A stretch of DNA of 64,000 bases from Variovorax sp037204085 (GCF_037204085.1 NZ_JBBCBW010000001.1:310001-374000), one strand, 5' to 3'; positions 50,748 to 60,187 are shown, counted from the first letter of the stretch. The notes: a model not told the origin generated them from the sequence alone. Numbers and translations are program-made.

Positions 50748-52706
50748 TCAGCTACGGATGCCGAGAATCGCATCGAACATGGTCGACGCGGTCTGGATCA
50801 CCTTGGCATTGGCCTGGTACATCTGCTGGTACATCAGCAGGTTGGCGGTTTCCTCGTCCTGGTTCACGCCCGAGATCGAATCGCGGCTCGCGCGGATCTG
50901 GCCCGTCACGCTGTCTTGCGTCTGCGTTGCCACGCGAATCTCCATCGAGCGGTTGCCCACCTCGCTCACCAGCTTGGCAAAGGCGCCGTTGAAGGTGGAG
51001 GTGCCGCCGTCCATGGCGTTCTTGCGCTGCAGCGCGCCGAGCTTGAGTGCATTGCTGCCGTCCGACACGCCGGCCACGTTCTTGCCGATGGTGAAGGTGT
51101 CGCCCTGCGCGGGTGCGCCGGTGAGCTTGACCTCGATGCCGTCGAAGCTGATGGCGGCACCGGCTGTGTAAGGCACGACCGTGCCTGCGGCGTAGGTGGT
51201 GGAAGTGCCGTCGGCCAGCGTCACCGTGACGGGCGAAGTCGCCGGAAAGCCCGACAGCGTGTTGCCGCCTGCGTCATAAGCGAGCGTGACGGTGGCGGCG
51301 AGCGGCGTGGCCAGGTAGCTCTGGTCGACGACGGCGGGGCTCAGGGCGCCCGTGCCCTTGTTGCCGACCGTCTTGCCGGTGACTAGCGGCGATGCGGCGG
51401 CCACCTTGGCCGTGTCGCGCACCAGCACGTCCATGTCGCGCGCGCCGGTGCGCGTGGGCTGCACCAGGAAGGAGTCGCCCGCCTGCGCGGTGCCGCTGGC
51501 CACGGAGAGGCTCACGCCGTCGAAGCTGGCCGGGAACGCGGTGTAGTCGCCCATCACCTGCTTGTCGGACAGGCGCGTGACGGTGTAGGTCAGCGTGCCG
51601 GCCACGTCTTTCACCTGCACCGAATAGTCGCTGGTCGAGAGCTGCGAGGTGTCGGTCACGCTGGCGCCGAGCACCATGTTGCCGGCGTTCTTTGCATGGG
51701 AGAACACGCCCGGCACAGCCTGCGAGAAAAAGTCGGTGCCAAGCACGCCGTTCAGGTCCACGCCGAGCTTATGCTGGTCGTTGAACTCGCTCGAAAGGGC
51801 CATTGCAAGGCGGCCAACGGCGTTCTGCGTGCTGGTGAGCGTTTCAGAACGGAAGGCCATGAGCCCGCCCAGCGATCCGCCGGTGAGCACGTTGTCGTTG
51901 AGCTCGGAAACCGTGCCGGTCAGGCCGACCAATGCCATTGCCTTGCGCGTGGGATCGGCCGCGGACTGCACGGCCTGCATCTTCGCGGCGCGGTCGCCCA
52001 GCACCAGCGTCTGGCCGTTGCCGATGAAGACGTTGTACTGGCCGCTGTCCTGCTCCATCACCTTGACGTCGACGATCTTGCCGAGATCGCTCACCAGCTG
52101 GTCGCGCTGGTCCATCAGGTCGTTGGGCGGCTGGCCGCCGGCCATGGCGCTGAGCTGGCTGATCTGCTGGTTCAGGCTTGCGATCTGCGAGGCGTAGGTG
52201 TTGATGTTTGCGGCACTGCCTTCGATCTGGTCGTTGACCGAGGTGTTCAGGTCCGTGAGGTACTGGTCGGTGGAGCGGAACTTGTTGGCCAGCGTTTGCG
52301 CCGCGCTGATGAGCTGCTGCCGCGCGGCGGGGTCGGCCGGCGTGTTGGCTACGCCCTGCACGCTGGCGAAAAAGCTCTGCATCAGCGGCGTGATGCCTGC
52401 CGTCTTGTCGGCCAGCAGGGAGTCGATGCGACTGATCTGCGAACCGTAGCTCGCAAGCGCCGCGCCCGCGGCCTCCGCTCCGTTGAGCTGGGCCGTCAGG
52501 TAGCGATCGTAGCTGCGCTGCACCGTGGTCACGCGTGCGCCATTGCCCACAAAGCCTGCGCCGGTGACCGTGCCGCCGAGCGAAGAGACCAGCGCCGTCT
52601 GGCGGCTGTAGCCCGTGGTGTACACGTTGGCCGTGTTGTGGGCCGTGGTCATGAGGGCGGTTCGCGCCACGCTCAGGCCCGAGAGGCCCGTATAGAACAT
52701 CGACAT
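50748..52706 (-). CDS. flgK: Flagellar hook-associated protein FlgK (HAP1)
   Basis: First junction protein on the hook. The 652-residue protein begins MSMFYTGLSGLSVARTALMTTAHNTANVYTTGYSRQ, the conserved start, and ends with NQDEETANLLMYQQMYQANAKVIQTASTMFDAILGI. Two middle domains carry the SFDG...GD-F pattern. The gene is far from flgB-J, which are absent here, and has its own sigma-28 promoter. Confidence 0.96.
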   Translation of the reverse strand: MSMFYTGLSGLSVARTALMTTAHNTANVYTTGYSRQTALVSSLGGTVTGAGFVGNGARVTTVQRSYDRYLTAQLNGAEAAGAALASYGSQISRIDSLLADKTAGITPLMQSFFASVQGVANTPADPAARQQLISAAQTLANKFRSTDQYLTDLNTSVNDQIEGSAANINTYASQIASLNQQISQLSAMAGGQPPNDLMDQRDQLVSDLGKIVDVKVMEQDSGQYNVFIGNGQTLVLGDRAAKMQAVQSAADPTRKAMALVGLTGTVSELNDNVLTGGSLGGLMAFRSETLTSTQNAVGRLAMALSSEFNDQHKLGVDLNGVLGTDFFSQAVPGVFSHAKNAGNMVLGASVTDTSQLSTSDYSVQVKDVAGTLTYTVTRLSDKQVMGDYTAFPASFDGVSLSVASGTAQAGDSFLVQPTRTGARDMDVLVRDTAKVAAASPLVTGKTVGNKGTGALSPAVVDQSYLATPLAATVTLAYDAGGNTLSGFPATSPVTVTLADGTSTTYAAGTVVPYTAGAAISFDGIEVKLTGAPAQGDTFTIGKNVAGVSDGSNALKLGALQRKNAMDGGTSTFNGAFAKLVSEVGNRSMEIRVATQTQDSVTGQIRASRDSISGVNQDEETANLLMYQQMYQANAKVIQTASTMFDAILGIRS

Positions 52707-52774
52707 GAGGCTTTACCTGTAAAACGTTTCTTTTGTTTGGACGGAAGGCGCCCGTTCGGGCACCTGTTGCTTGT

Positions 52775-52801
52775 TTATCGGCAGGACGCGCGAAAGTTGA
52801 A
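52775..52801 (-). promoter_or_regulatory. Sigma-28 promoter of flgK-flgL
   Basis: On the minus strand, TTCAACTT-N11-GCCGATAA lies about 70 bp upstream of the flgK ATG. The -10 is a perfect FliA match and the spacer is the expected 11 bp; the -35 is weaker. The bases downstream (AACAAGCAAC) repeat those at the fliC promoter. It sits just past the stop of the preceding receptor gene. Confidence 0.85.
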
Positions 52802-52820
52802 GGCCTTTCGCGCTTCGTGT

Positions 52821-54884
52821 TCAGGCCTGCGCGAGCGCCTGGTGCCCGGTGCCAAGGGCGCGGACTTCGCGGCGCGAGACGCTCGGCGCCATCGATGCGG
52901 CGCGGCCTTCGCTCGCAGAGGGCTCGAGCCTGAACACGCTCACCGCCTCCACCAGGCTGGCGGCCTGCTCCTGCATCGATTGCGCTGCGGCCGCCGCTTC
53001 TTCGACCAGGGCCGCGTTCTGCTGCGTCACCTGGTCCATTTGGGAGATCGCCTGGTTCACCTGCTCGATGCCGGTGCTCTGCTCCTGGCTCGCCGCGGTG
53101 ATCTCGCCGATGATGTCTGCGACCCGTTTGACGCCGCTCACGATCTCTTCCATCGTCTTGCCGGCTTCGCCCACGAGGGCGCTGCCCACGTCGACCTTGC
53201 CGACGGAGTCGTCGATCAGGCCCTTGATTTCCTTGGCGGCTGCGGCCGAGCGCTGTGCCAGGCTTCTGACTTCGGATGCGACGACGGCAAAGCCGCGGCC
53301 TTGTTCACCGGCACGGGCGGCTTCGACCGCGGCGTTGAGCGCCAGGATGTTGGTCTGGAACGCAATGCCGTCGATCACGCCGATGATGTCGACGATCTTT
53401 TTCGACGAGGCATTGATCGACGCCATGGTGTCGACCACCTGGCCGACGACGTTGCCGCCCTTGATGGCCACTTCGGAGGCCGAGAGGGCCAGCTGGTTGG
53501 CCTGGCGGGCGTTGTCGGCGTTCTGCTTGACGGTGCTGGTGAGTTCTTCCATCGAAGCCGCGGTCTCTTCGAGCGAGCTCGCCTGCTCTTCGGTGCGCGA
53601 AGACAAATCTTGATTACCTGCGGCAATCTGGCCCGAGGCGGTGGCGATGGCGTCGGTGCCCGTGCGCACGCCGCTGACCACGTTGGCCAGGCCGGCGCGC
53701 ATCGATTCGACGGCGCGTGTGATGACGCCTATCTCGTCGCGGCGGTCAGAGCTCAGCTGATGCGACAGGTCGCCCTGGCCGATGGTCTGCACGTGCTCGC
53801 CCAATACGCTCAGGGGCCGCACGGTCCGCCGGAGAAAGATGATGAGCGCCGCGCCCAGCACCACTGCAGCCAGCGCGATGAAGCCGCCGAGCAGGGTCAT
53901 CTCGCGGTAGAGCTCGGCCATGACTTCCGAAGCGGGAACTTCCGCCACCACCAGCCAGCCGGTGGCTTCGCTCTTGCTTACGGATGCGTAGTGCTTTTCT
54001 TGCTGCGCCGGCAAAAGCACTGCGGGCGCGTTGTCCAGCCACGTGGCGTCGTCGCTCTTCAGCCGGCCGATCCAATCCGCCGACTCGGCCTCCTTGAGCA
54101 CCTCGGACAGTTTTTTTCCGGCCGCGGTCGGGTGGAAAACGATGGTCGCCGCAGCGGCGTCGGCGCCCGGGTTGACGATGTAAAGCCCGCCCGTGTCGAA
54201 GATGCGGGTCTTGCCCACGGCTTCGCCGAACGATGCCTGCTGCTGCGAGATGTCCAGGCCGATGTAGAGCACCGCGACCACGTTGCCCGCGGCATCACGC
54301 ACCGGGTCGTAGACCGTGATGTAGGGCCGCCCGAACAGCGTGACGCGTCCGACGAACCGCTTGCCCGAGCGCAGCAACGGGTACGCGGCGCTCTTGCGGT
54401 CGAGCAGCGTGCCGATCGCGCGGTCGCCGTTCTCCTTCTTGACCGACGTGGTCACGCGTCGGAAGTCTTCGCCCTGGGCCACGAACACGGTGGCATTGGC
54501 GCCGGGAAAGTCGCGTGCGAACGCATCCACCTCGGCGGTGCTGCCTCCGTTGATTGCCACGCCGAAGCTGCTCACGACACCCTGCGCCGCATCTTCGACC
54601 GCGAAAGTGCCCGCAAACTGGCGCCGGAAAACGCCGTATGCGTTCTCCGCGGTCATCTGCATGGTGCGGTCGAAGATGTCCAGCGACCGGGCAATGGCTT
54701 CGGCCTTGGCATTGGCGTACTGCGAGGCGCTGTGCTGCTGCTGCGCAGAGCCGATGACGTAGAACACGCCCAGGAGAAACACCGTGACCGCAAAGATGGC
54801 AATGGTGACCCTGACGGTCAGCGTGCGCGCCAACGAGACAAAGGGGCGCTGTGGCTGGGACGAATCCGTGGCTGCTGCGTTCAT
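52821..54884 (-). CDS. Methyl-accepting chemotaxis protein with Cache-type sensor (receptor A)
   Basis: Transmembrane chemoreceptor, 687 residues. Membrane helix 1 is about 26-48 (VTIAIFAVTVFLLGVFYVI). A periplasmic Cache_3/Cache_2-like domain follows (SLDIFDRTMQMTAENAYGVF, DFPGANATVFVAQGEDFRRV, TLFGRPYITVYDPVRDAAGN), suited to binding small organic ligands. Helix 2 (GGFIALAAVVLGAALIIFL), HAMP, and a signalling domain with the conserved tip GIAFQTNILALNAAVEAARAG come next. The tail lacks a CheR/CheB pentapeptide (ends HQALAQA). Signalling domain is group 1 (VVGQVV, KVDVGSALVGEAG). Confidence 0.95.
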   Translation of the reverse strand: MNAAATDSSQPQRPFVSLARTLTVRVTIAIFAVTVFLLGVFYVIGSAQQQHSASQYANAKAEAIARSLDIFDRTMQMTAENAYGVFRRQFAGTFAVEDAAQGVVSSFGVAINGGSTAEVDAFARDFPGANATVFVAQGEDFRRVTTSVKKENGDRAIGTLLDRKSAAYPLLRSGKRFVGRVTLFGRPYITVYDPVRDAAGNVVAVLYIGLDISQQQASFGEAVGKTRIFDTGGLYIVNPGADAAAATIVFHPTAAGKKLSEVLKEAESADWIGRLKSDDATWLDNAPAVLLPAQQEKHYASVSKSEATGWLVVAEVPASEVMAELYREMTLLGGFIALAAVVLGAALIIFLRRTVRPLSVLGEHVQTIGQGDLSHQLSSDRRDEIGVITRAVESMRAGLANVVSGVRTGTDAIATASGQIAAGNQDLSSRTEEQASSLEETAASMEELTSTVKQNADNARQANQLALSASEVAIKGGNVVGQVVDTMASINASSKKIVDIIGVIDGIAFQTNILALNAAVEAARAGEQGRGFAVVASEVRSLAQRSAAAAKEIKGLIDDSVGKVDVGSALVGEAGKTMEEIVSGVKRVADIIGEITAASQEQSTGIEQVNQAISQMDQVTQQNAALVEEAAAAAQSMQEQAASLVEAVSVFRLEPSASEGRAASMAPSVSRREVRALGTGHQALAQA

Positions 54885-54908
54885 CAGGGGCCTCCTGTCG
54901 AGGTGTGG

Positions 54909-56639
54909 TTAAAACTCGGTCCAGTCGCCCGCGGTGCCGCGGGCCAGGGCCAGGGGAGGTGTGGAGGCAATGGCCTCCTTCTTGCGCGAGTTCGCGAAAG
55001 GCCGGGCAGGCGCCTCGGGCATGTGCGAAGGTTCGACGCGGGTGGCATGGTCACCATGCGCGCCGGCCTCGAGCCTGAACACGCTCACAGCTTCCACGAG
55101 GTTCGCGGCCTGCTCCTGCATCGACTGCGCGGCGGCTGCCGCTTCTTCCACCAGCGCCGCGTTCTGCTGCGTCACCTGGTCCATCTGCGCAATGGCCTGG
55201 TTCACCTGCTCGATGCCGGTGCTCTGCTCCTGGCTGGCGGCGGTGATCTCGCCGATGATGTCGGTCACGCGCTTCACGCTGCCCACGATCTCGGCCATGG
55301 TCTTGCCGGCTTCGCCCACCAGCGCGCTGCCCACATCGACCTTGCCGACGGAGTCGTCGATCAGGCCCTTGATTTCCTTGGCGGCGGCGCCTGAGCGCTG
55401 CGCCAGGCTGCGCACTTCGGCGGCCACCACGGCAAAGCCGCGGCCCTGCTCGCCGGCGCGTGCCGCTTCGACTGCGGCGTTCAGCGCCAGGATGTTGGTC
55501 TGGAAGGCAATGCCGTCGATCACGCCGATGATGTCGACGATCTTTTTCGACGAGGCATTGATCGACGCCATGGTGTCGACCACTTGGCCCACGACGTTGC
55601 CGCCCTTGACGGCCACTTCGGAGGCCGAGAGCGCGAGTTGATTGGCCTGGCGCGCGTTGTCGGCGTTCTGCTTGACGGTGCTCGTCAGTTCTTCCATCGA
55701 AGCCGCTGTTTCTTCGAGTGAGCTGGCCTGCTCTTCGGTGCGCGACGACAGATCCTGGTTGCCTGCGGCGATCTGGCCCGAAGCAGTAGCAATGGCGTCG
55801 CTCGATGTCTTGATCCGGACGACGACGTCGGTCAGCTGGTCTTGCATCCGCTTGATGGAGAACAGCAGGCTGCCGCTGCGCGCCGTGCGGGCCTGCACGC
55901 CTTCCGTCAGGTCGCCGCTTGCGATGCGGCCGACCACATCGGCCGCGTAGCCCGGCTCGCCGCCCAGTTGGCCCGCCAGGAGCCGCGCCACCACCACGCC
56001 AAGGCCCAGGCTGATAACGACACCGGCCAATGCCAGCAGCAGCATCAGGAGCCGCGAGGTCTTGAAAGTGCCGGCGGCGTCTTCCATGCTGGTGCGAGCC
56101 TGCTGGTCGCTGTAGGCGACCATGCTTTGCAGCACCTTTTCAAGCGCGCGGGACTCCTTCAGCAGGAGCGCGCTTTCCTCGGGCACGCTGCCTTCGAATT
56201 GCGAGCTGTCCAGCGACTGCTTGGCAATCAGGTCCGCAAAATCGCCCAGGTGCTTCTTCAGCGGCGGCATCAGCTTCTGGTACTGCTCGTGGAGTTCGCG
56301 GCCCTCTGCTGTCTGTTCGAGCAGCGGCTTCACATCGGCCACGTTGGACTCGAGTGCCACCACGGCTTCCTTCAGCTCCTTGAAGCCGACGTTGCGCTCG
56401 CCCTTGGTGCCCGCCGACAGCAGGCCCATCTGGGCACGGCTGGCGTCAAGCAGGTGGATGTTGGCCGCCTGCACCGCCTTGATGGCGCGCAGGTCGTTGT
56501 TGTAGAGGCTCTCGGTCGAGGCATTGATGCGCCCCATCTGGAAGATGCCCAGGCCGCTGACCCCCGCGCCCACCGCCGCGACGACGAGAAAGCTGAGAAC
56601 CAGCTTGACCGCGACACGAAGCCCTTGGAACCATTTCAT
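54909..56639 (-). CDS. Methyl-accepting chemotaxis protein, four-helix sensor (receptor B)
   Basis: 576 residues. Membrane helix 1 near 13-33 (VKLVLSFLVVAAVGAGVSGL), a periplasmic four-helix-bundle-like sensor to ~190 (MGRINASTESLYNNDLRAIKAV, ANIHLLDASRAQMGL), helix 2 (LLMLLLALAGVVISLGLG), HAMP, and a signalling domain of group 1 with receptor A. The C-terminus GDWTEF is a tethering pentapeptide (DWTEF) for CheR/CheB of the type W-x-x-F. The gene lies 24 bp before receptor A. Confidence 0.95.
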   Translation of the reverse strand: MKWFQGLRVAVKLVLSFLVVAAVGAGVSGLGIFQMGRINASTESLYNNDLRAIKAVQAANIHLLDASRAQMGLLSAGTKGERNVGFKELKEAVVALESNVADVKPLLEQTAEGRELHEQYQKLMPPLKKHLGDFADLIAKQSLDSSQFEGSVPEESALLLKESRALEKVLQSMVAYSDQQARTSMEDAAGTFKTSRLLMLLLALAGVVISLGLGVVVARLLAGQLGGEPGYAADVVGRIASGDLTEGVQARTARSGSLLFSIKRMQDQLTDVVVRIKTSSDAIATASGQIAAGNQDLSSRTEEQASSLEETAASMEELTSTVKQNADNARQANQLALSASEVAVKGGNVVGQVVDTMASINASSKKIVDIIGVIDGIAFQTNILALNAAVEAARAGEQGRGFAVVAAEVRSLAQRSGAAAKEIKGLIDDSVGKVDVGSALVGEAGKTMAEIVGSVKRVTDIIGEITAASQEQSTGIEQVNQAIAQMDQVTQQNAALVEEAAAAAQSMQEQAANLVEAVSVFRLEAGAHGDHATRVEPSHMPEAPARPFANSRKKEAIASTPPLALARGTAGDWTEF

Positions 56640-56673
56640 TTTTTTCCCTCCTGAGAGACGTTGAAAGTCGTTG

Positions 56674-56697
56674 GAACTCTTTAGAACTCTTTAGAAC
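56674..56697 (-). repeat. Tandem 10-bp repeat over the stop codon of receptor C
   Basis: GAACTCTTTA on the plus strand occurs at 56674-56683 and 56684-56693, followed by a partial third copy. On the coding strand it is GAGTTC-TAAA, i.e. Glu-Phe-stop, so the end of the gene has been duplicated after itself. Confidence 0.8.
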
Positions 56698-58412
56698 TCG
56701 GTCCAGTCGCCCGACGAGGCGTGGGCTGCGGCTAGCCTGGGAGGGGACTTGGCTTGCGCCGCGGGCCGGGCCGGGCCTTTCAGCGCGGGCATGGCCTTGC
56801 GGGGCGGCAGCGCCGGCTGCAGCTTGGCGTGCACTTGCGCGAGCGGGCGGGTTGCGGCGTTGCTGTCCAGCTTGAACACGCTCACCGCTTCCACCAGGCT
56901 GGCGGCCTGCTCCTGCATCGACTGCGCCGCAGCCGCCGCTTCTTCGACCAGTGCCGCGTTCTGCTGGGTCACCTGGTCCATCTGCGCAATGGCCTGGTTC
57001 ACCTGCTCGATGCCGGTGCTCTGCTCCTGGCTCGCCGCCGTGATCTCGCCCATGATGTCGGTCACGCGCTTGACGCTGTCCACGATCTCGTCCATCGTGC
57101 GGCCCGCTTCGGCCACCTGGCGGCTGCCCGCTTCGACCTTGCCGACGGAGTCGTCGATCAGGCCCTTGATTTCCTTGGCGGCTGCGCCCGAGCGCTGGGC
57201 GAGGTTGCGCACTTCGGACGCCACCACGGCAAAGCCGCGGCCTTGTTCACCGGCGCGTGCGGCTTCCACCGCCGCGTTGAGCGCCAGGATGTTGGTCTGG
57301 AAGGCAATGCCGTCGATCACGCCGATGATGTCGACGATCTTCTTGGACGAGGTGTTGATGGAGCCCATGGTGTCCACCACCTGGCTGACGACGCCGCCGC
57401 CGCGCACGGCCACTTCGGAGGCCGAGAGGGCGAGTTGGTTGGCTTGGCGCGCGTTGTCGGCGTTCTGCTTGACGGTACTCGTGAGTTCTTCCATCGAGGC
57501 GGCCGTCTCTTCGAGCGAGCTGGCTTGCTCTTCGGTGCGCGAAGACAAATCTTGATTACCCGCGGCGATCTGGCCCGAGGCGGTGGCGATGGCGTCGGTG
57601 CCGGTGCGCACTTCGCCCACCACTTTGGCAAGGCTGCCGTTCATGCCCTTGAGGGCATGCATGAGCTGGCCGGTTTCGTCGCGGGTCGTCACTTCGATGC
57701 GGCTGGTCAGGTCGCCGGCGGCAACGGCTTCGGCCACTTCGACCGCGCGGCGCAGCGGATGCGTGATGCTGCGGACCAGCAGCCAGGCGAGCACCAGGCC
57801 GAGGCCCAGCGACAGCGCGCCGCAGACGATCAAGATCAGGCTGGTGCTGGCGCGCGTCTCCTTGCTGCGCTCCGCCGCGGCGTCGAGCTGCGTGCGCTCG
57901 GCGTCCACCATCTGCTGCACACCCGCAAGATAGCTGCGCGAGGTGGGCTCGAAACGTTCGTTGAAGATTCGGTTGGCGCCTTCCATGTCGCCGGCCAGCT
58001 TGGCCTTGCTGACTTCTTCGCGGGCCGCGAGGTAGGCCTTGCGAAGCTCACCCACCTTGTCGTAGACCTGTTTCTTTTCCGGCGTGTCCATCTGTTCTTC
58101 GATGAACTTCTGCAGGTCGTTGGTTTCCTTGATGGAGAGGGCCGTGGCCGGCGCGAAGTAGGCGATCAGGTTCGAATCGCTGCTCTTGGCGATGGCCGCG
58201 GCGCGCTGCACGCCCGCCGTGGTGTTGCGCAGCCAGTCGGCGCCTGCCCGCTCGGTCTTGATGTTCTTCTCGACCATCGCATTGATTTCCGCGCCAAGCT
58301 GCCGCAGCTTCAGCACGGCAAGCACGCTGCTCGTGAGAGACAGGGCGAGGATGACGCCGATCACGACGGCCAACCGCTTGCCGATGGAAATATTGCTCAG
58401 AAACATGCTCAT
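56691..58412 (-). CDS. Methyl-accepting chemotaxis protein, helical sensor (receptor C)
   Basis: 573 residues. Helix 1 (LAVVIGVILALSLTSSVLAVL), a helical periplasmic sensor (INAMVEKNIKTERAGADWLRN, FIEEQMDTPEKKQVYDKVGEL), helix 2 (STSLILIVCGALSLGLGLVLAWLL), HAMP, and a group 2 signalling domain (VVSQVVDTMGSINTSSKK, KVEAGSRQVAEAG). C-terminal GDWTEF is present. Its last ~30 linker residues (DSNAATRPLAQVHAKLQPALP) are nearly the same as in receptor D, so C and D share a recent common 3' part. Confidence 0.95.
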   Translation of the reverse strand: MSMFLSNISIGKRLAVVIGVILALSLTSSVLAVLKLRQLGAEINAMVEKNIKTERAGADWLRNTTAGVQRAAAIAKSSDSNLIAYFAPATALSIKETNDLQKFIEEQMDTPEKKQVYDKVGELRKAYLAAREEVSKAKLAGDMEGANRIFNERFEPTSRSYLAGVQQMVDAERTQLDAAAERSKETRASTSLILIVCGALSLGLGLVLAWLLVRSITHPLRRAVEVAEAVAAGDLTSRIEVTTRDETGQLMHALKGMNGSLAKVVGEVRTGTDAIATASGQIAAGNQDLSSRTEEQASSLEETAASMEELTSTVKQNADNARQANQLALSASEVAVRGGGVVSQVVDTMGSINTSSKKIVDIIGVIDGIAFQTNILALNAAVEAARAGEQGRGFAVVASEVRNLAQRSGAAAKEIKGLIDDSVGKVEAGSRQVAEAGRTMDEIVDSVKRVTDIMGEITAASQEQSTGIEQVNQAIAQMDQVTQQNAALVEEAAAAAQSMQEQAASLVEAVSVFKLDSNAATRPLAQVHAKLQPALPPRKAMPALKGPARPAAQAKSPPRLAAAHASSGDWTEF

Positions 58413-58429
58413 GACTCCAGAAGATCAGG

Positions 58430-58461
58430 AAAAGGGCAAGGGCGCGCAACGCGCGCTTGCC
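58430..58461 (-). terminator. Rho-independent terminator-like hairpin between receptors D and C
   Basis: GGCAAG...CTTGCC arms (58435-58440 and ~58456-58461), extended by GCGCGC pairing, form a long stem that on the minus strand is followed by CTTTT (58430-58434). It ends the receptor D transcript only 18 bp before the receptor C start codon, so receptor C may be attenuated relative to receptor D. Confidence 0.65.
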
Positions 58462-58528
58462 GTAAGAAAGAGTTGTGTGCGCCGGCCGCATGGGGGCCGG
58501 TGCTTTGCGGGGCGCGACACCGCGGCGC

Positions 58529-60187
58529 TCAGGAAGCCTCCCAGCCACCGGCGGCAGCCAGCGCGGGCATGGCCCTGCGTGACGGCAGCGCCGGCTGCAG
58601 CTTGGCGTGCACTTGCGCGAGCGGGCGGGCTGCGGCGTTGCTGTCCAGCTTGAACACGCTCACTGCTTCCACCAGGCTGGCGGCCTGCTCCTGCATCGAT
58701 TGCGCTGCAGCGGCCGCTTCTTCGACCAGCGCCGCGTTCTGCTGCGTCACCTGGTCCATCTGCGCGATGGCCTGGTTCACCTGCTCGATGCCGGTGCTCT
58801 GCTCCTGGCTCGCTGCAGTGATCTCGCCCATGATGTCGGTCACGCGCTTGACGCTGTCCACGATCTCGTCCATCGTGCGGCCCGCCTCGGCCACCTGGCG
58901 GCTGCCCGCTTCGACCTTGCCGACGGAGTCGTCGATCAGGCCCTTGATTTCCTTGGCGGCTGCGCCCGAGCGCTGGGCGAGGTTGCGCACTTCGGAAGCC
59001 ACCACGGCAAAGCCGCGGCCCTGTTCACCGGCACGTGCCGCTTCGACTGCGGCGTTGAGCGCCAGGATGTTGGTCTGGAACGCGATGCCGTCGATCACGC
59101 CGATGATGTCGACGATCTTCTTGGAGGAAGCATTGATCGAGGCCATGGTGTCGACCACCTGGTTGACCACGCCACCACCCTTGACCGCAACTTCCGAGGC
59201 CGACAGCGCGAGCTGGTTGGCTTGCCGGGCGTTGTCAGCGTTCTGCTTGACGGTGGAGGTGAGCTCTTCCATCGAGGCGGCCGTCTCTTCGAGCGAGCTG
59301 GCTTGCTCTTCGGTGCGCGAAGACAAATCCTGGTTGCCTGCGGCGATCTGGCCCGAGGCGGTAGCAATGGCATCGGTGCCGGTGCGCACTTCGCCCACCA
59401 CCTTGGCAAGGCTCTCGTTCATGTGCTTCAGCGCGTTCATCAGCTGGCCCGTCTCGTCGCGCGAGCCGGTTTCAATGGTCGAGCTGAGGTCGCCGCTTGC
59501 CACGGTTTCCGCCACCTTGACCGCGTGGCCCAAGGGCCGCGTGACGCTGCGAGCGATCAGGAAGGCGCAAAGCGCACCCAACACCAGCGTGAGCGCGGTC
59601 AAGAAGATACGGAGGTTGAAGCTGCGCGCATTCGCCTCGTCGATCGCGTGGCTCATGTCGTCGATGGCCTTGCGCTCCAGGGCCAACAGTTCGAGCACGC
59701 GCGTTTCGTAGGCCTTGGCAGCCGGCATGAACGTGTTCTTGAAGGCCGCCTCGGCTTCCGCGGGGTTGCCGCCGGTCTTGGCCTTCTGCACGGCGTCCTT
59801 GGCGGCCTGGTACTTGGCGCGCAACTCGACGATGTTCTTGAAGGTCGACTTCTCCAGGTCGGTAACGAGCAGGGCCTCGACCTTGGCCATGGTTTCTCCG
59901 CCCTTCTTCACGCTGTCGGAAATGACGTCGGCGAACGTGACGGGCAGCGATTCGTCGGTGCTCCTGGCGATCATCGCGGTGCGCGCAATGGCCGAGTAGG
60001 TCAGCACGTACCAGTCGGAGATGAGCCGCTCCTTCGCGAGCGGGCTCTGCATCATCTGGCGGGTGGCTTCGGCATTGCTGCGTGCGGTCATCAGCGCAAA
60101 TGCGGCCGAGACCAGCGTCAGGACGAGAACCAGGCCAAAGCCGATGGCCAGGCGCGTTCCGATGCGCATGTTGGAGAGGAAGTTCAT
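58529..60187 (-). CDS. Methyl-accepting chemotaxis protein, helical sensor, no pentapeptide (receptor D)
   Basis: 552 residues. Helix 1 (LAIGFGLVLVLTLVSAAFALM), a helical periplasmic sensor (YVLTYSAIARTAMIARSTDE, NIVELRAKYQAAKDAVQKA), helix 2 (RIFLTALTLVLGALCAFLI), HAMP and signalling domain. The domain mixes group 1 residues (VVNQVVDTMASINASSKK) with group 2 residues (KVEAGSRQVAEAGRTMDEIVDSV). The 3' linker matches receptor C but then ends abruptly as GGWEAS, without the tether. It looks like a mosaic or partial copy of receptor C. Confidence 0.95.
   Translation of the reverse strand: MNFLSNMRIGTRLAIGFGLVLVLTLVSAAFALMTARSNAEATRQMMQSPLAKERLISDWYVLTYSAIARTAMIARSTDESLPVTFADVISDSVKKGGETMAKVEALLVTDLEKSTFKNIVELRAKYQAAKDAVQKAKTGGNPAEAEAAFKNTFMPAAKAYETRVLELLALERKAIDDMSHAIDEANARSFNLRIFLTALTLVLGALCAFLIARSVTRPLGHAVKVAETVASGDLSSTIETGSRDETGQLMNALKHMNESLAKVVGEVRTGTDAIATASGQIAAGNQDLSSRTEEQASSLEETAASMEELTSTVKQNADNARQANQLALSASEVAVKGGGVVNQVVDTMASINASSKKIVDIIGVIDGIAFQTNILALNAAVEAARAGEQGRGFAVVASEVRNLAQRSGAAAKEIKGLIDDSVGKVEAGSRQVAEAGRTMDEIVDSVKRVTDIMGEITAASQEQSTGIEQVNQAIAQMDQVTQQNAALVEEAAAAAQSMQEQAASLVEAVSVFKLDSNAAARPLAQVHAKLQPALPSRRAMPALAAAGGWEAS

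Noticed and set aside
47567..50773. 1068-codon minus-strand open frame over fliP-fliR and flgL
   Set aside because: It crosses several well-identified genes in both directions and has shadow-frame composition; high G+C makes such frames common.
58465..58500. Sigma-28 promoter before receptor C
   Set aside because: A TTGCCGTAAG string resembles part of the -10 but is in the wrong orientation, and no -35 is present.
56754..59711. Very long open frame on the plus strand across the receptor genes
   Set aside because: It is antisense to genuine receptor genes, and similar mirror frames recur over every copy because the sense codon pattern is the same. Its residues (His/Arg/Gly-rich) show no protein family.
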